Of a stretch of DNA of 64,000 bases, positions 13,212 through 25,988 are shown piece after piece. The first letter of the stretch is position 1; each line of letters opens with the position of its first letter. The translations under genes and the position numbers were made by a program. Origin of the DNA: Hermetia illucens (taxonomy: Eukaryota > Arthropoda > Insecta > Diptera > Stratiomyidae); assembly GCF_905115235.1 (NCBI RefSeq), contig NC_051852.1, positions 139,920,027 to 139,984,026 of the forward strand, read 5' to 3'. The notes under the pieces were generated by a model that was not told the origin of the DNA, ran no database searches, and saw nothing but the letters and a program-made list of their open reading frames with translations.

Positions 13212-15291
13212 ACATCACCATCACCAACGGCGCAACAACCGGTATCCGATCTAGGCCTCCTTTAGTAAGGAACCCCGGTTTTGCACCGAGGTCCACCAAT
13301 TCGATATCCCTAAAAACTATCTGACGTCCTGACCTACTCCATCTCAGGCAGCGTCTGCCTCGTCTTCTTTTTCTACCATAGATATTGCCCTTATAGACTT
13401 TCCGGGCTGGATCATTCTCATCCATACGGATTAGGTGACCTGCCCACCGCAATCTGTTGACCATTGTCTTGTACCGTAAGACCTTTGACCCTTTGGTGAG
13501 ACGTTTCGAGCGGAACAGTTTTTCTAAGCTGAAATAGGCTCTGTTGGCTGACAATAACCGTGCGCGGATTTCATCATCGTAGCTGTTATCGGTTGTGATT
13601 TTCGACCCTAGATAGGAGAAATTATCATATCACCGGTCTCAAAGTTGTATTCTCCTATCTTTATTCTTCCCGTTTGGCCAGTGCGGTTTGATGTTGTTGG
13701 TTGGTTGGTTTTCGGTGCTAACATTGCCACCATATACTTTGTCTTGCCTACATTGATGTGCAGCCCAAGATCTCGCGCCGCCTGCTCGATCTGGATAAAG
13801 GCAGTTTGTACGTCTCGGATGGTTTTTCCCATGATGTGGACGTTTGGAGGATCTTCCCCCTGGCATTTACCTTAGCATCACGGATCACTTTCTCGAAGGC
13901 CAGGTTAAAGAAGACGCATGATAGGGCATCTCCTTGTCGTAGACCGTTGTTGATGTCGAATGGTTTTGAGAGTGATCCTGCTGCTTTTATATGGCCTCGC
14001 ACATTGGTGAGGGTCAGCCTAGTCAGTCTTATCAATTTCCTAAGGGATACCGAATTCTCTCATGGCCGTGTACAGTTTTACCCTGGCTATGCTATCATAG
14101 GCGGCTTTAAAGTCGATGAATAAATAGATGGTGCAACTGGTGTCCATATTTCAACAGTTTTTCCATCGCTTGCCGCAGAGAGAAAATCTGATCTGTTGTT
14201 GATTTGCTTGGAGTGAAACCTCTTTGGTATGGGCCAATGATGTTCTGGGCGTATGAGTCTATCCGGCCTAGCAAGATAGCGGAGAATATCTTATAGATGC
14301 TACCCAGCAACGTGATACCTCTATAATTGCTGCACTGTGTGATATCTCCCTTTTTATGTATGAGACAGATAATGCCTCGTTGCCAATCGTCAGGCATTGA
14401 TTCGCTGTCCCACACTTTGAGCACAAGTTAATGAACCACTTGGTGTAACTGGTCGCCTCCATATTTAAATAATTCGGGTGTAATTCCATTGGTTCCTGGC
14501 GACTTATAATTTTTAAGCCAATGAATTCCACGGACTGTTTCTCCTATACTTGGTGGTGGTAGTATTTGTCCGTCGTCTTCAGTTGGCGGGACCTCTAACT
14601 CACCGGTGTTCAGTAGCTCATCAAAGGTGTAAACCCATCGCTCCAATATGCCAATTCTGTCGGAAATCAGATTTCCCTCTTTGTCTCGGCAGGATGAGTA
14701 CGGAGGTTTATAAGGTTTCATTCTGCTGACTTGTTAGTAAAATTTCCGTGCTTGGTGCGGTTGCTCTTTGTACTTTTTGAGTTTACAGACCTGTTGGTTC
14801 TCCCAGGCTTCCTTTTTCCGTCTGTGAAGTTGCTTCTCCGCTCGACCTAGTTCGTGATAAGTCTTTGCGCGTTCCCGCGTTCTTTGAAAATGCAACATTA
14901 TTAAGTATGCGGCATTCTTCCGTTCCGTTGCTAACTTACATTCGCAATTACAATGATAACGCCCTTCAGGTGGTTGTGAAGATCATTTGTTGATGTTTCA
15001 TCCCTAGAACATCTGTTAGCTGCGGTTATTGTGGCATCCATTTCCGTTTTATAGGTGTTACGCAGGACTATGTTGTGAATGGCTTCACTATTCAGTCCCG
15101 GCTGATTGTCAGAGGGGATTGTAGGCAAGGTTGTAATTCGAGCCCGGAGCACTAGGCCAACGAGATAGTGATCCGGGTCTATACTGGCCCCCTTATATGT
15201 TCTGACATTCATCAAAGTTGAGAGGTAAGGGTTATCAACTCTATCCAACCGCTTGGAGGACCAGTTGATACAATTTGTCCCGTTTTTAGGC
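13212..15291 (-). mobile_element. RTE-like LINE, copy B (5' truncated, internally deleted)
   Basis: Minus-strand copy whose 3' tail (ggttgttgcgccgttggtgatgg on minus) is at 13212. The C-terminal region (RLRWAGHLIRMDEND, VYKGNIYGRKRRRG) lies at 13300-13480 and RT motifs at 13900-14420 (GFTPSKSTTDQIFSLRQ, NNGLRQGDALSC). The YADD block is lost or garbled near 13840. At its 5' end, 'PKNGTNCINWSS' (element start) is joined to 'STLMNVRTYKG', which lies about 0.8 kb later in the copy at 62661. That marks an internal deletion of most of the endonuclease. Confidence 0.85.
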
Positions 15292-18200
15292 ATCCGACAG
15301 CTGTCAAATTTGTAAACGTGTCTTCTGAAGGTTAGGGTTAGCTAAAAATCATATGGATTTAATACTAGTTCAGCCCATCTGGTAGAGTGAAACTCATCCT
15401 CCAATGCAAGTAAATCTTGTTCATCTATATATGGATTAAAAAAAGAAGCAAATTCGAACCAGGCAATGTTGTTAGAGAATGCTTGAATCTCTGCTGCAGA
15501 CATTGTCCTTTCTTCTACAAGGTGAGCACGACTGAGAACTTGAATCAATTCTTAAATCTGACTACTGTTTCGCTAGGTAGATGGTAGCATGTCCATAGGT
15601 CGGTAGGTAGCAATGATTGGTAGCCTAATAGTATTGGTTGATACTGCAAGGACGGACCTTCACCTCAAGCTTCCCTGGGGAAGTTGCTGCTATGCTTACA
15701 TTTGCCCTTTAATAAAATAAACAAAACTGGGCTTTCCCATCAACGCTTAAAGGAGAGAGCGCAATTTTCGATCGCCCCACATAATACCAATTCGCAAGAG
15801 AGATGAGCCTTTGCATCAGCTCCACCTTTGAAATCAGTCAAATCCGACTTGGAAATCGGACCATAGTAGGCAGAGAACGTTCGTCAAGAAAAGTCTTGAA
15901 TTTTCGCTGTGTACATTTCGCAATGAAACAAAAATTATCGTAACCCTCGTTGCCTTCGGTACGACTCTAGGTGACGGCAGAGCATACCTGTTCCCTGGTC
16001 CGGGGAAGCCGTTGGTAATTACGATGTGACCATAAACCATGCCTGATCATCATTGATTGTAAAGACGGTTGAGTTTGCCTAAACTACCATTAGCATTGAA
16101 CCATATTTGCTCAAGCCAATGCTGACAGGGTCCATCGTTAGTTCGAACAATAAATCTGCCTTGCTGGCGACTCTGTCTTAAGAACTACGGGGAAGTCATC
16201 AACATAAAATGAGGAGAGGATAAGGACTCACGTTTGGCTTGGTTACTCCTGTACTCCGTATTGTCTAGAGCACACCGCTGAAATGCGCGAACTACCTTAT
16301 ACAGATTCAAATCCATGTCATAAATGGTAGACGTTAGTTAGTAAATTCGAAAGAGGTGTCCCGGATGCTCTCGTTAAATGATGTGCTGGCAACTGAGCTA
16401 CTTAGCTGTCATAAAAATTTGCAAGACACCTGAACGTCTCCTTATAATATCACTAGGTATTGCTTGAAACGGAGAATGATGTGCAACAGATGGAATTGCG
16501 TGCAAATCTCTACAACACAATATCGTAAATAAGTAATCAGAACCTTCATTTTGAAGAGGACCCTAAAGCCTCACATTCCCATGATGCTACATGCTTTCTA
16601 GATCACCTAGGTTAGGAACATCTGTTCAGAATGGAACTGAAATCTTTATTGTGGAAATGCGTGCCCTCGTAGACACGAGCTTATTGATGTAAGTCTCACA
16701 TCTATATATGTGTTTTTTTTCTCCTTTATAAAGTATACACCCTCCACACAATTTCTTTTTGGAATTGTTATTGTTTTCCTATTTCGGTTTCAATAGGGCT
16801 TTGTTTCAGTTTCATTATCATCACCTTTGATACTATGCAAGCGATAAACCTACAGCAGCGAAACAGCAAAGAGGCGAACCCAACCATTCATCGAGAAGTT
16901 AATATACAACCATCGCGACCGACGCTGGTGCTATAGAGCCAGGGCCAAAAACAATCCAACCAAATCAAAGGGCTAGCGATGTGTTTTCACTAAGGAAAAT
17001 ATCGATGCATGCAGGTTATATCCGCTAATTTAATTCCTTTTAGAGAATGCTCTTGGGACTCGAACCGCACTGTCCTGACCACTGAAGTGGTCGACAAGAG
17101 AACACTTGCATTCGTCTCAAGGGTTTACCTAGTACGCAGCAAGGACTGTGCTATGCCAAAAAAGCGAAGAGTTTGTGCTAGTTCATATCTCGATTAACTC
17201 GGTTTAAGTTCCTCGCAGCGGGACCTTTGAGCCAATCAAAGAGTCAAAAAGAACTGTCGCCTCCTAATGTTAATGCTACTCATACTGGTGGATACAAGCC
17301 TTTACCGCAACTCAGGAGTACGGCACACGAGTTGTATAGCGCAAATTTACGCTTGAGGCCACAAGGAATTCTGCCTCCGATGTGGGCATAATAATCATCA
17401 CCATCATGAAACTTACATAAGGGTGCCAACCGCACTGGGTCGAGAACATACACCCCAGGAATTCTCCTGTAAGCTTTGCTCTCAAAGGGCCATCGCGATT
17501 CTCACGGTGCCAGATAACCTCCAGAGAAACTTCGTGGCAAGCACTAATTCAGATGAGCCCCTTGCAGACTTGAGATTAGCCCCTTTCTCGAGTATTTGGG
17601 GATAGCAGGAGTAGCAATAGAAGAAGTAATATCCCGATGCAAGCCATCATAGGGAAAGAACGAATCTTCTGTACTGCATCGCTCGGGATATAAAACCTCG
17701 CACGCCTACCATGTGCGGTGATATGCACTTCGAGTAATCGTTGTGCACATGTTTTTATATTTCTATGTACTTCATGCATATTGATAGAATGGTTTTTTTA
17801 TTAATATCAAAGATTGATATCTGGGCTTTTCATACATTTGCAAAATGGACAATAATGAATTTTTGCCGATTCTAGTAAATAGAAAAATTGTATAAGAGTC
17901 GAGTCGAGGATAAAGAGAGTACCTTTCTTAGTGTGAAGCTAGACACGCTTCAAGCGTATTTTAATCATTAAGTTTAAAATTAGAGCTCTACTGGCTTCAT
18001 TCCTATTAATTAGGAAAAGCCCCGAACCGAGGGTTATTATTACATTTTGGTTCGATGGACCTCTTATGCTTTAATTAGCCGGACTTATAGTTATATTTCG
18101 TCCATTATTACAAAAAACTACGAAAGTGAACTTCTAAGTGTTTTCACTAAACATTGTCGTGGTGTCTGTCAAGGCATAAAGAGACTTTCGTTTTAAAAGT

Positions 18201-18439
18201 ATAACTAGTGATTTATTGATCTAAGTACTGTAAGCATTCCGTTCAGCATGAGCGCCACTATGGGTTCCAACTGGGAGAAGACGGGTAGCCGGCTAGGGCG
18301 ATCCCCAAATAGGAGTCGGGCAATCTTCTAGGTAAACTACAGTTTTATTAACTTCGAAATCAGGGCCGATGCCTATGCGGTCAATGACTACAACTCTCGA
18401 AGAGGCGACGGACGGACTTCGTCCAAGATCGATGATCAG
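15292..18439. other. Long stretch without a recognised gene
   Basis: Only short open frames, none similar to a family I know. Parts are GC-richer than true intergenic DNA here (for example 15640-16060 and 17000-17600), which suggests decayed mobile elements. I cannot name a family. Confidence 0.4.
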
Positions 18440-18690
18440 CTTGACTTAGTGCCAAGCTTGACACCCCATATTTGGACAGATCCCATTGGTAAGTGGCAAG
18501 AAGGAGTGGCGATCCAGAAGAGACCGAAAGTTGTGGCGGTTGCTGGAGCGGCTAATACTACATCTGCTCCGGGAAAACGGGTCGAGCCGAGAAGCCAAAC
18601 AGAGCTAGACCTCAGCGAGCTGAAACAACGGCAGAGACAAAACATCGAGAGGGCCGATGAGATAATCACGCGGCAAGCACAAACATAGCT
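18440..18690 (+). other. Open frame, possible LINE ORF1 remnant
   Basis: A 79-codon frame ending ERADEIITRQAQT, with a charged, Gln-rich C-terminus, in a GC-richer block (18240-18760) unlike its AT-rich neighbours. The flanking text reads like a transposon coding region. It may be the nucleic-acid-binding ORF1 of an I/LOA-type LINE, but no diagnostic motif is visible. Confidence 0.2.
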
Positions 18691-19254
18691 GTTGTCGAGG
18701 GCTCGGAGGAGCCGTAGGTGTCGCCACTGGATCCCGACGCTATCCGGGTATTAGACATGGCAATCAAAGGCATACCATAATACCCTTTTCTTTTTAATTA
18801 GTCTAACTGGACAGACATCAGCCATCAACTTACGCTCTGTTGCACTTCGGGAAATAGGTCTCAATTTGTATAGTTGCAGTATATAACAAATATGGTTGTT
18901 GGTTTGTTTCAATCTGGAGTTACTTGATCGTTTCGCTGTGATGGATTTATTTCGATTTTTGTGGTTATTGATGTACCATGGATTGACAAGCCGATGTGCG
19001 GGCACAATTGTGATGGGATTGATTGCGAAAGTTTCGGTCGATTTGGTCATAGTTGATTAATGTTTCGAGACAATTCTTTGGTGACGGTGAAGTGAATGTC
19101 GTAGATATGGTAAACTTCCCAGAGCAAGCTTGTAAGACTCCGAATCGCCTTAGGTCGAACATCGCAATATGACATCGCTCGTGGTATAAACTGAATTCTT
19201 CTGAGTGTAATTACGCGGTGTTTCCAGCGATTAATTATTTGAAATAATAAAAAC

Positions 19255-19345
19255 CTTGTATTTTCGCTAGTGTTGATATTTTTATTTTTGTAAATACCGA
19301 TATTTCGGGAACCACTTGTTCCCTTCATCAGTGCTAACAAGTTTT
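19255..19345 (+). repeat. Short interspersed repeat with 'ataccgatatttcggg' core
   Basis: Contains ttttcgctagtg, an AT-rich spacer, then aataccgatatttcgggaac and cacttgttcccttcatcag. The same core recurs at 20869-20938 (opposite strand) and 60390-60450, and more distantly at 23676-23759. No coding capacity. Confidence 0.6.
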
Positions 19346-20284
19346 CCTCCATACGAAGTTTTTATTTCGACAGTTCAACGCTGGGTGGTTTTAATGACCT
19401 TAGGAGGTCGAAAGTTTTTCGTACTGATCTGACAAAGACATGCATTTAGAAGAGACGTAGGCATTGTAGGTTGTCCTTCAAAGGTGTGGTTTGATAAAGT
19501 AAGACAAATGTGACAATGAAAAATTAATGAAAGTTGAGCAGGTGTAGATCCTTTGATTCGATTTGGAAAATTTTTAGGTACATAAGTTCTTGACGATGAT
19601 GAATATTCAATGGCCGGTATGAAAAGACTTCTAGATAATTAAATTGCCTTGAAGTACGCCCGTTTCAACTTTTTCCTTTCCGTATAGTAAAGAAATTCTA
19701 TCTCGGATTTTTATAGGTACGTAATTATGTGAGGCTACTTTGAAAAATAAAAACTGTTGGTCTATATTCTTTGCTCTGCAAGAACTGTTCGTGATGCAGA
19801 ATATAATGAGAAGCTAGCTAGTCCCAGGCGCTACATGTTGTTCTGTTTGTTTGTGTCTATTCTACATAAATGCGATATGATTTAAGTTGTAAAAATATGG
19901 GCTTGTTCAATTTATTTTTTTCTTCGACTAGGAAGGCACTTCGGGAATAGGTTATCAACTTTGCTGTTACCAACATCATATGTATCAGTTTGATCAGTTC
20001 ATAATCATATTTTTGTGTTTTTCACTTTCTTGAGTTCCATCCCTTACATTTTCATCAACAAAAATATGGCCTGGAAAATCTAAAATCAGATTTGCCACAA
20101 AAAGATGCGCCGCCTGAAAATCCCCCTTATACAAGCTTCAATAATATTGAGACTGTTATACCAGAAGTAACTCATTTTCACTAGTCCTAAACACATGCCA
20201 ATAATTTAGATTGAAGAAAAATATATATGGAATGTATTTTCTTTACTGAAGTCGTAGATTATTTTGATTTTTATTACTTTCATC

Positions 20285-21635
20285 TTAACAGTATATTATT
20301 GATGTTCTTCTCCAGTCTGGAAATTAGAAAATTGAAACACTTACTTTCAATATAGAAGAGAATACTTACTCCCATCCTTTCTACATTTTTTTTGATTTAA
20401 AGCCGAGATACTGTGGAAAAGTTGATATTTTATTCCATTGAAAGCACAAATCCTTTTAGGGATAGTATGAATCGATGAACAAACTGAGCTCGGCATATCT
20501 GGCAAACCGATGCAGTGTTCTAAGTTAACGATCCAATAAACTATTTAAAGAGGAAAAAAAATTTATTAATACAGTCAGAGAATAATCTAAATATGGGTGA
20601 AATTATTATACGTTTTCTAGATGTTTTCAAAAAGTTCAGGTATGCACAGTGATTTTTAAAAACTTGATATATTTTATCATCGGCTGTTGCGCAAATATAG
20701 TCGTCTTCCCTTGGGCATAGATACGGCGCATTAAATGCTTCTGGAGGACATTGTTCATAAGGGATAGGCACATAAACTGAAAAAGAAATGAATAACTCGT
20801 CTAAGTGTGATCTTATGGTCTTTCTAGCGATTAAATTATTTGTAATAAGAAGACGGTTTTTGTTTTTTCGCTAGTACAACAAGTGGTTCCCGAAATATCG
20901 GTATATGCAAATAAAATAAATTATACTAGCGAAAAAGAACTCCAAATTAATAACCTCATTTATGATTTAATAATATGCATATGGACATAATTTTGATATT
21001 GAATATAACAAAAGATTATATGTTTTAGCTATTCAAATTTTTTATTTTTATTGAACTTCCAAAAAGGGATTTTTGGCAAGGAAAATCGATTTCATTCGCC
21101 AATTTTTTCGATGAAAACGTCATGAGGATTATTGGACGATAATTTGTGCGATCAATTAGTAAGGTAATCTCACGACTTGGAGTACAGTTTGCTATTTTTT
21201 CATTATTTGGACCAAACAAATTCACGTTACTCCGGAATCACTGCACTTACTTTCGAAATAAATTTCCAACAAAAAAAGTTTTCTTTATACTAAACTTTAT
21301 CGAATGTGATTATAATAAGTGCAAACCCCTGTAAAATTTCGGCTTAATTACATATTTATGTTATGCCTATCTTATACTTACCTTCTTTCGTTTCGCAGTA
21401 ATGGGCCAACAGGGCACAACTACCGGTAAATAGTTTGTATTCTTCTCCACTTTTGGCACAAATTACTTCACCATCATCACGGCATTGTTGACGATGGCAA
21501 TTCCACGGCACTGAGCAATTTTTTTTCCCAAATGAAAAGCCTCAAAAAAGTAATTTATTTAAAAGTATTCGCCCCAAATTTGAAATGTAAACACATACTT
21601 AAAAACATGACTAAATAAATGATTCGGCCCACCAT
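20285..21635 (-). CDS. Secreted Kazal-like cysteine-rich protein 1, five exons, 187 aa
   Basis: Coding exons: 21635-21599, 21540-21382, 20776-20612, 20540-20370 and 20316-20285 (37, 159, 165, 171 and 32 nt), all with GT-AG borders and all introns in phase 1. The protein starts with a signal peptide (MVGRIIYLVMFLSFSFG) followed by three Cys-rich modules, one per large exon: NCSVPWNC...CRDDGEVICAKSGEEY...C; YEQCPPEAF...DYICATADDKIYQVFKNHC; and LEHCIGLPD...RICAFNGIKYQLF. The 'VCA...Y..F...C' spacing is Kazal-like, so protease inhibition or a related extracellular role is possible. The modules are atypical, however, and the function is unproven. It ends NWRRTSIIYC. A paralog with the same exon lengths lies at 26477-27454. 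A TATA-like box precedes the start. Confidence 0.85.
20869..20938. mobile_element. Tiny inverted-repeat element in a Kazal gene intron
   Basis: About 70 bp bounded by ttttttcgctagta and tactagcgaaaaaga, which are inverted repeats. The centre contains the ttcccgaaatatcggtat core shared with 19255 and 60390 (in inverse orientation). It lies in the intron between exons 2 and 3 of the Kazal-like gene. It is probably a MITE-like deletion product. Confidence 0.55.
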
Positions 21636-21663
21636 ATTGAACGAATTGTTGAAAAATGTTGAG

Positions 21664-21675
21664 CCTTTTATATAC
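21664..21675 (-). promoter_or_regulatory. TATA box of Kazal-like gene 1
   Basis: On minus the motif gtatataaaagg sits about 30-40 bp before the ATG at 21635. That implies a very short 5' leader. Confidence 0.55.
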
Positions 21676-21679
21676 TGCT

Positions 21680-23670
21680 TTGCGATACATTTGTGGAAGT
21701 TACAGACTGAGATTATTTGAAATTGATAATGTACTTACCACAAAGCTAATAAACTTTAACAGACAATTCTGGTATAAGTTGCATTGAATAGGAGCATTTT
21801 AAACAAACTTTCTTGTTGACTTTGTTGAGTCAATTTACCCAAATATTTGTCTCTGCTAATTCATAGTTACATATTACGACTACATAACATTGATTCTAAT
21901 TTTCGGTAGTATTAAATGAAAAATCATTACACTAGATTACCTCTTATATTTGGAATAAACCTCTCAGTTATAATATTTAACTTCTAACCTTTCTGCCCAA
22001 ACTAGAACTTACTTCTCCTTGCACCATTCTTCTAAATTTTGCGTGTTTGCATTAGAGTTTAAATGAAAAGAAAAAAGAAACAAAAGTCGTATTTCTGGAA
22101 TCAGGTTTTCCTTCCTTGCTTCCCTGAAGAAGAGAAAAAATGATTCTCTTAATTATACCCAAATAAAGAAACCTCTTCTTTTTTCCCGTAAAAGATTGGC
22201 TATTGAACTCACTCCGAAAATGGCAAATTAATCATAATGGATTGTAAGTAGGACAGTAACTTTATATATTCTAGCGTGAAATAACATTTATAGATTATAT
22301 CGTGAGTATGGCTTCAATAACTCTGTTGGCCTCAATGACCCCCTATACCCTTCCCTTGATCACTGTGGAATTTCTCGAAATCAGCAGAAAGATTTTAAGA
22401 AATTTCTCAGCATAATAATGCGGCTAATAAGCAGACAATTTACCTAAAGTGTCCTGCACAGGGGATGGATTCCTCTAAAATGATTCATGGCTACTATTAG
22501 ATTAGAGAATCATATTGTGATTTATATATAATATACATCATATACATTTAGAACAACAATTTTGCTGCTTTAATATTCATTGTTTTTGTTATTGTTTCAG
22601 TTCTATTATCATCACACTTAACGGGGTGCAAGTGATGAGTAGAGAAGCCACGTTGTCATTCAGATTATCCATCATGGTAACAATGTCACCTTTAAGAAGT
22701 CTTTACTCAGCTACGTAGAATTCTTAATAGAAAAATCCTCTTGGTGTGTAGCACTGTACAACTGCGATCCTCGTTAATCTGGATAGGAACCTCACAGTCA
22801 GAATTCTCTCTCCTGTAACGAAAGCATGTCTTGCGGTAGCTGTCATCGTCAGTCTAACTATGGATTCACAGCTGATACCGCTAAGCAGAGTACTGAAAGA
22901 GAAAGAAGAGTACTCTCTACAATCTCATTATCTAATTCAAGCTGAAAAAAGTAAGCATTTGAATACCCTCGTGTTGACGGCCAAAACCCTTAGCTGCCAA
23001 GTTCGTACCTGATGTAATCTTTCATGATAATATATGGTTGCCATTTGCCCCTTTTTGGGGTATAGTTCGTCAACCACACGTACGCGCTATCGTTCTGGGT
23101 TACCTGAAATGCGTTTCAGCTTCTTCCACGATTTCCTGAGATGCCGGCATTTCTTCTCTACTGTTCTGCGCCAAGTACTCTTGGGACGACCCACTCGTCG
23201 GCCATCTTGGGAGAGTCGATTCCACTACCTGGCGTGACATTTCAAAAATTAATCGTTCACTGTGTTCGATGGTCAACAGTCTTAGGAGCAAACTTCGTAC
23301 CTGATTAAGGCGTGATCAATATTGTGGTAGCGTGTTAGCTTCGGAATTTGCAAGCTGCTAACCCACGAATTACTATTCCTTAGTCATCTTTCATGACAAC
23401 CAGGGAATATTTTGAGTGAATTCGAATTCTCGGCTAAAAGGGGAAAAGTACCAATGAAATGGTCAACAGTAACGGGAGCAACACAAAGGTGCACCCAAAT
23501 ATTTATAGCATAGCCGGTACTTGATGCTGGGGTAATGAGGTCAAGATGCTGACGTTTAGCCAACTCGGATAGTGATTCGTCAAAGGAGGCTGAGTAAAAA
23601 AATCCAGTGTTATGGTTTGCGCTTTATATTTTTTGCTAGAATCCGAAATTAGTCTTCAGTAGAAATTAAT
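21680..23670. other. No gene seen
   Basis: AT-rich DNA at 21680-22560. From 22600 to 23600 the composition is more balanced and short frames appear on both strands (for example 23100-23291 minus), which looks like an old LINE or other transposon. No motif supports a family. Confidence 0.4.
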
Positions 23671-23675
23671 AACAG

Positions 23676-23759
23676 ATACCGTATTTCGGAATCAATTTTC
23701 CCTTCCTCCGTGGGACAAAACATTGAGGAAAGGAACAGCCAATTCCCGAAATACGGTAT
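23676..23759. repeat. Inverted repeat related to the short 'accgatatttcgg' repeat
   Basis: Arms ataccgtatttcggaat (23676-23692) and attcccgaaatacggtat (23742-23759) flank a purine/pyrimidine-rich spacer containing cccttcctcc and gaggaaagg. Foldback structure, no coding potential. Confidence 0.55.
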
Positions 23760-24246
23760 TTAGTCAATAAGGATAATAGACTTTCCACGTTATAAAATGA
23801 CTATATGTTTTTTTAACGCCGAACTACAACTACTATTGACCTGCCCAATTATCATATCCGTTAAAAAAACCGATGCGGAAGGCTCATTTACATTAACATT
23901 ATAATTATATAATGGTTTGAAAACTGAATTCTTACAAGACAGAAAAGAAAACGCGGTGATTGGCATGTGACGTTATCGAGCGACCAATTTGAATCTTATC
24001 TACTTGACAGTATCCGATTTAGTGTTTGTTACTTATTACTTTTCAAATAATCAGTTTTTAACAGGAAAGTGGAAAATTGATGCATTAATGGATAATCCTT
24101 TAATTTACGTTTCGGTAGTAATGGTAACAAGCTATATAGCAAATTGTGACATCTTTAACTGGGCTTGATTTGAATTGAAAAAATTCTAACGCAATCGTAT
24201 ATAATCAATTAAGATTGGAGTTATAGTTTAAAAAATTTAAACTCAC

Positions 24247-24426
24247 ATTGAAGTGATTCTCACAATTCAAATTTGATTCCAAAGAAACTGGATTCTGTCC
24301 GACGATGGTGATCCACTTCTTCCGAAAATCTCCTTTTGGAACAGCCAAAAAAGCTTTCTCCTGGGTTTTTGTGGAGTTATTTGTGCAGCAAAGCAAGAAA
24401 CAATATTCCATCGACATCCTTGGCAT
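24247..24426 (-). CDS. THAP-domain exon (partial gene)
   Basis: A 60-codon exon starting at ATG 24426 and ending exactly before a strong donor (gtgagt, 24246-24241). The translation has the THAP zinc-finger pattern: a Cys cluster at residues 9-14, then F26-P30 (FLAVP), W38, and C-x2-H at residues 55-58 (CENHF). THAP domains bind DNA and occur in host transcription factors and P-element-type transposases. The next exon, with the remainder of the domain, was not found between 24246 and the Kazal gene at 21635. It could be an orphan exon, the start of a gene with a long intron, or a P-element relic. The ATG is preceded by aactgtcaaaatt-type sequence, but no promoter element is certain. Confidence 0.55.
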
Positions 24427-24654
24427 TTCAAGCGGGAAATTAATTTTGACAGTTTTATATTTTTATGAATAACTGCCAGTTGCCAGGGTATTGAATTTTC
24501 TTGGCTCGAGTTGTGACGTCACAAACCATAGCGCAGGCTTTCCAATCTGTTTGAATTTGGTTGAAAAATGGTCTTTAAGAGTTTTATTAGATGGTACCAT
24601 AGAAATGACTTCCGCCATTAATGAAAATAAGACGGGGAGTCTATTGCTGCCAAC

Positions 24655-24955
24655 AAAGGTTTTTGTGTAAAACAATACCTTATTAAAATCGGTTTACTAT
24701 TTGTCTCTCCGTTTGTTTTTCACACGTATTTTTATTGCGGTCGACACCAAACTTGCTGGAAAAATGGGAACTGTGGACGCTAACGCACACAGTGAGTTAC
24801 ATTATTCTACGTCGTATTTAAGAGGGGTCCCCATACATGCAAAAGGGATGTGCAAATTTTTTTTCACCAAATAAATTCATGTGGGGTATCAAAAGAAAGG
24901 TCTCGGTTATTGTTTTCTGAACTCGGTGTTAGTTTTGACATTCCGACTTGTTTCT
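24655..24955 (-). repeat. Family X repeat, copy 5 (3' end fragment)
   Basis: Minus-strand fragment with the terminal stem-like aaaggtttttgtgtaaaac (24655 on), ttaaaatcggttta, a shortened tctctccg microsatellite remnant and the 'ctacgtcgtatttaag' and 'gtggggtatc' blocks. The 5' two-thirds are absent. Confidence 0.7.
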
Positions 24956-25978
24956 TCTTATAGATACAATGTGAATATTGAAATGTCATGTACTACAGGA
25001 ACTTAGTGTAAGACGGTTTAATAGTTGAAACCTCCTATATCATTCTAACTTTCATGCAATAATGCTAGAGTAAATTCGGATCTGAATACTCTCATCGGAG
25101 CTAGAAATTCTACATGAACTCGAGTGAAAATCCAACCAACATTGCAGGAGTTGATGATGTCCAGAAATTGCCTATGTTTATCCCAACAGTAAATAAATTT
25201 AGAACTTCTAATTTGCATATACTTCATGCAAATCCCCCCGGTTGTTTGTATCATATAATTAATATTTCTATTCAGATAAGGTAATCCATTGTACACAATT
25301 TTGGGGGTTTTCTTCCGAAGTGTACTTTCCCATAAGTTTACTTGTGCAGTTAAATAATTTTGTATCTTCGCATCCGATGGTCCTCAGCCGCAATAAATTC
25401 CTTTGATAGTATCTTGTCAATTTGAACACTGTGTACCGGATATCGATCTAGCTCGAAGTTGAAGTGATCTGTGAAATTGTAATATGCTCATCTTCAACAT
25501 GGTAACTGACTCTGGCGACTGAGAATCCTAAAAGCCTAGCTTGAGCAAAAATGTGGGCCCGGGGTGAAAATTATGCGACGCCCTCCGTGATATTTCTTTT
25601 TGCGATAGAAATTTCTACTCCTGGCCCCGAGAAAAATCCAGGCTCAGGGAGATCTACCCCCTCTCATCATATATTGTAAGGAAAATACCAGCCTCAGAAC
25701 TTAAGAAACTTGATTTAATATAGATTTTTAAGTAGAGTTCGGTTCGATATTCGCACTTTTGAGGAAAATAAGTTTATCCGATAATATTGAAGGATTTCAA
25801 TTTCGTGGTATGTATTGTTTGAGAAATTTACGCAAAAATAATTTTTTATAACTTTCCGTCTTCGCGTTTTAGTTCAATATAATTCTTCGTGAAGAACACA
25901 GCGCCTAGGTCAGATACCAATGACTTAATTGTGTAGAATTCTTGAAAACAGTCGATAATATTATACTTTAAGGGAAAG
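24956..25978. other. No recognised feature
   Basis: Contains an 83-codon minus-strand frame (25296-25045, MYNGLPYLNRN...) that I cannot assign. It has no clear splice borders. The rest has no convincing frame. Confidence 0.35.
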
Positions 25979-25988
25979 GAATGACTTC

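Noticed and set aside
25045-25296. 83-codon minus-strand frame as a host exon
   Set aside because: No splice borders, start context or family resemblance.
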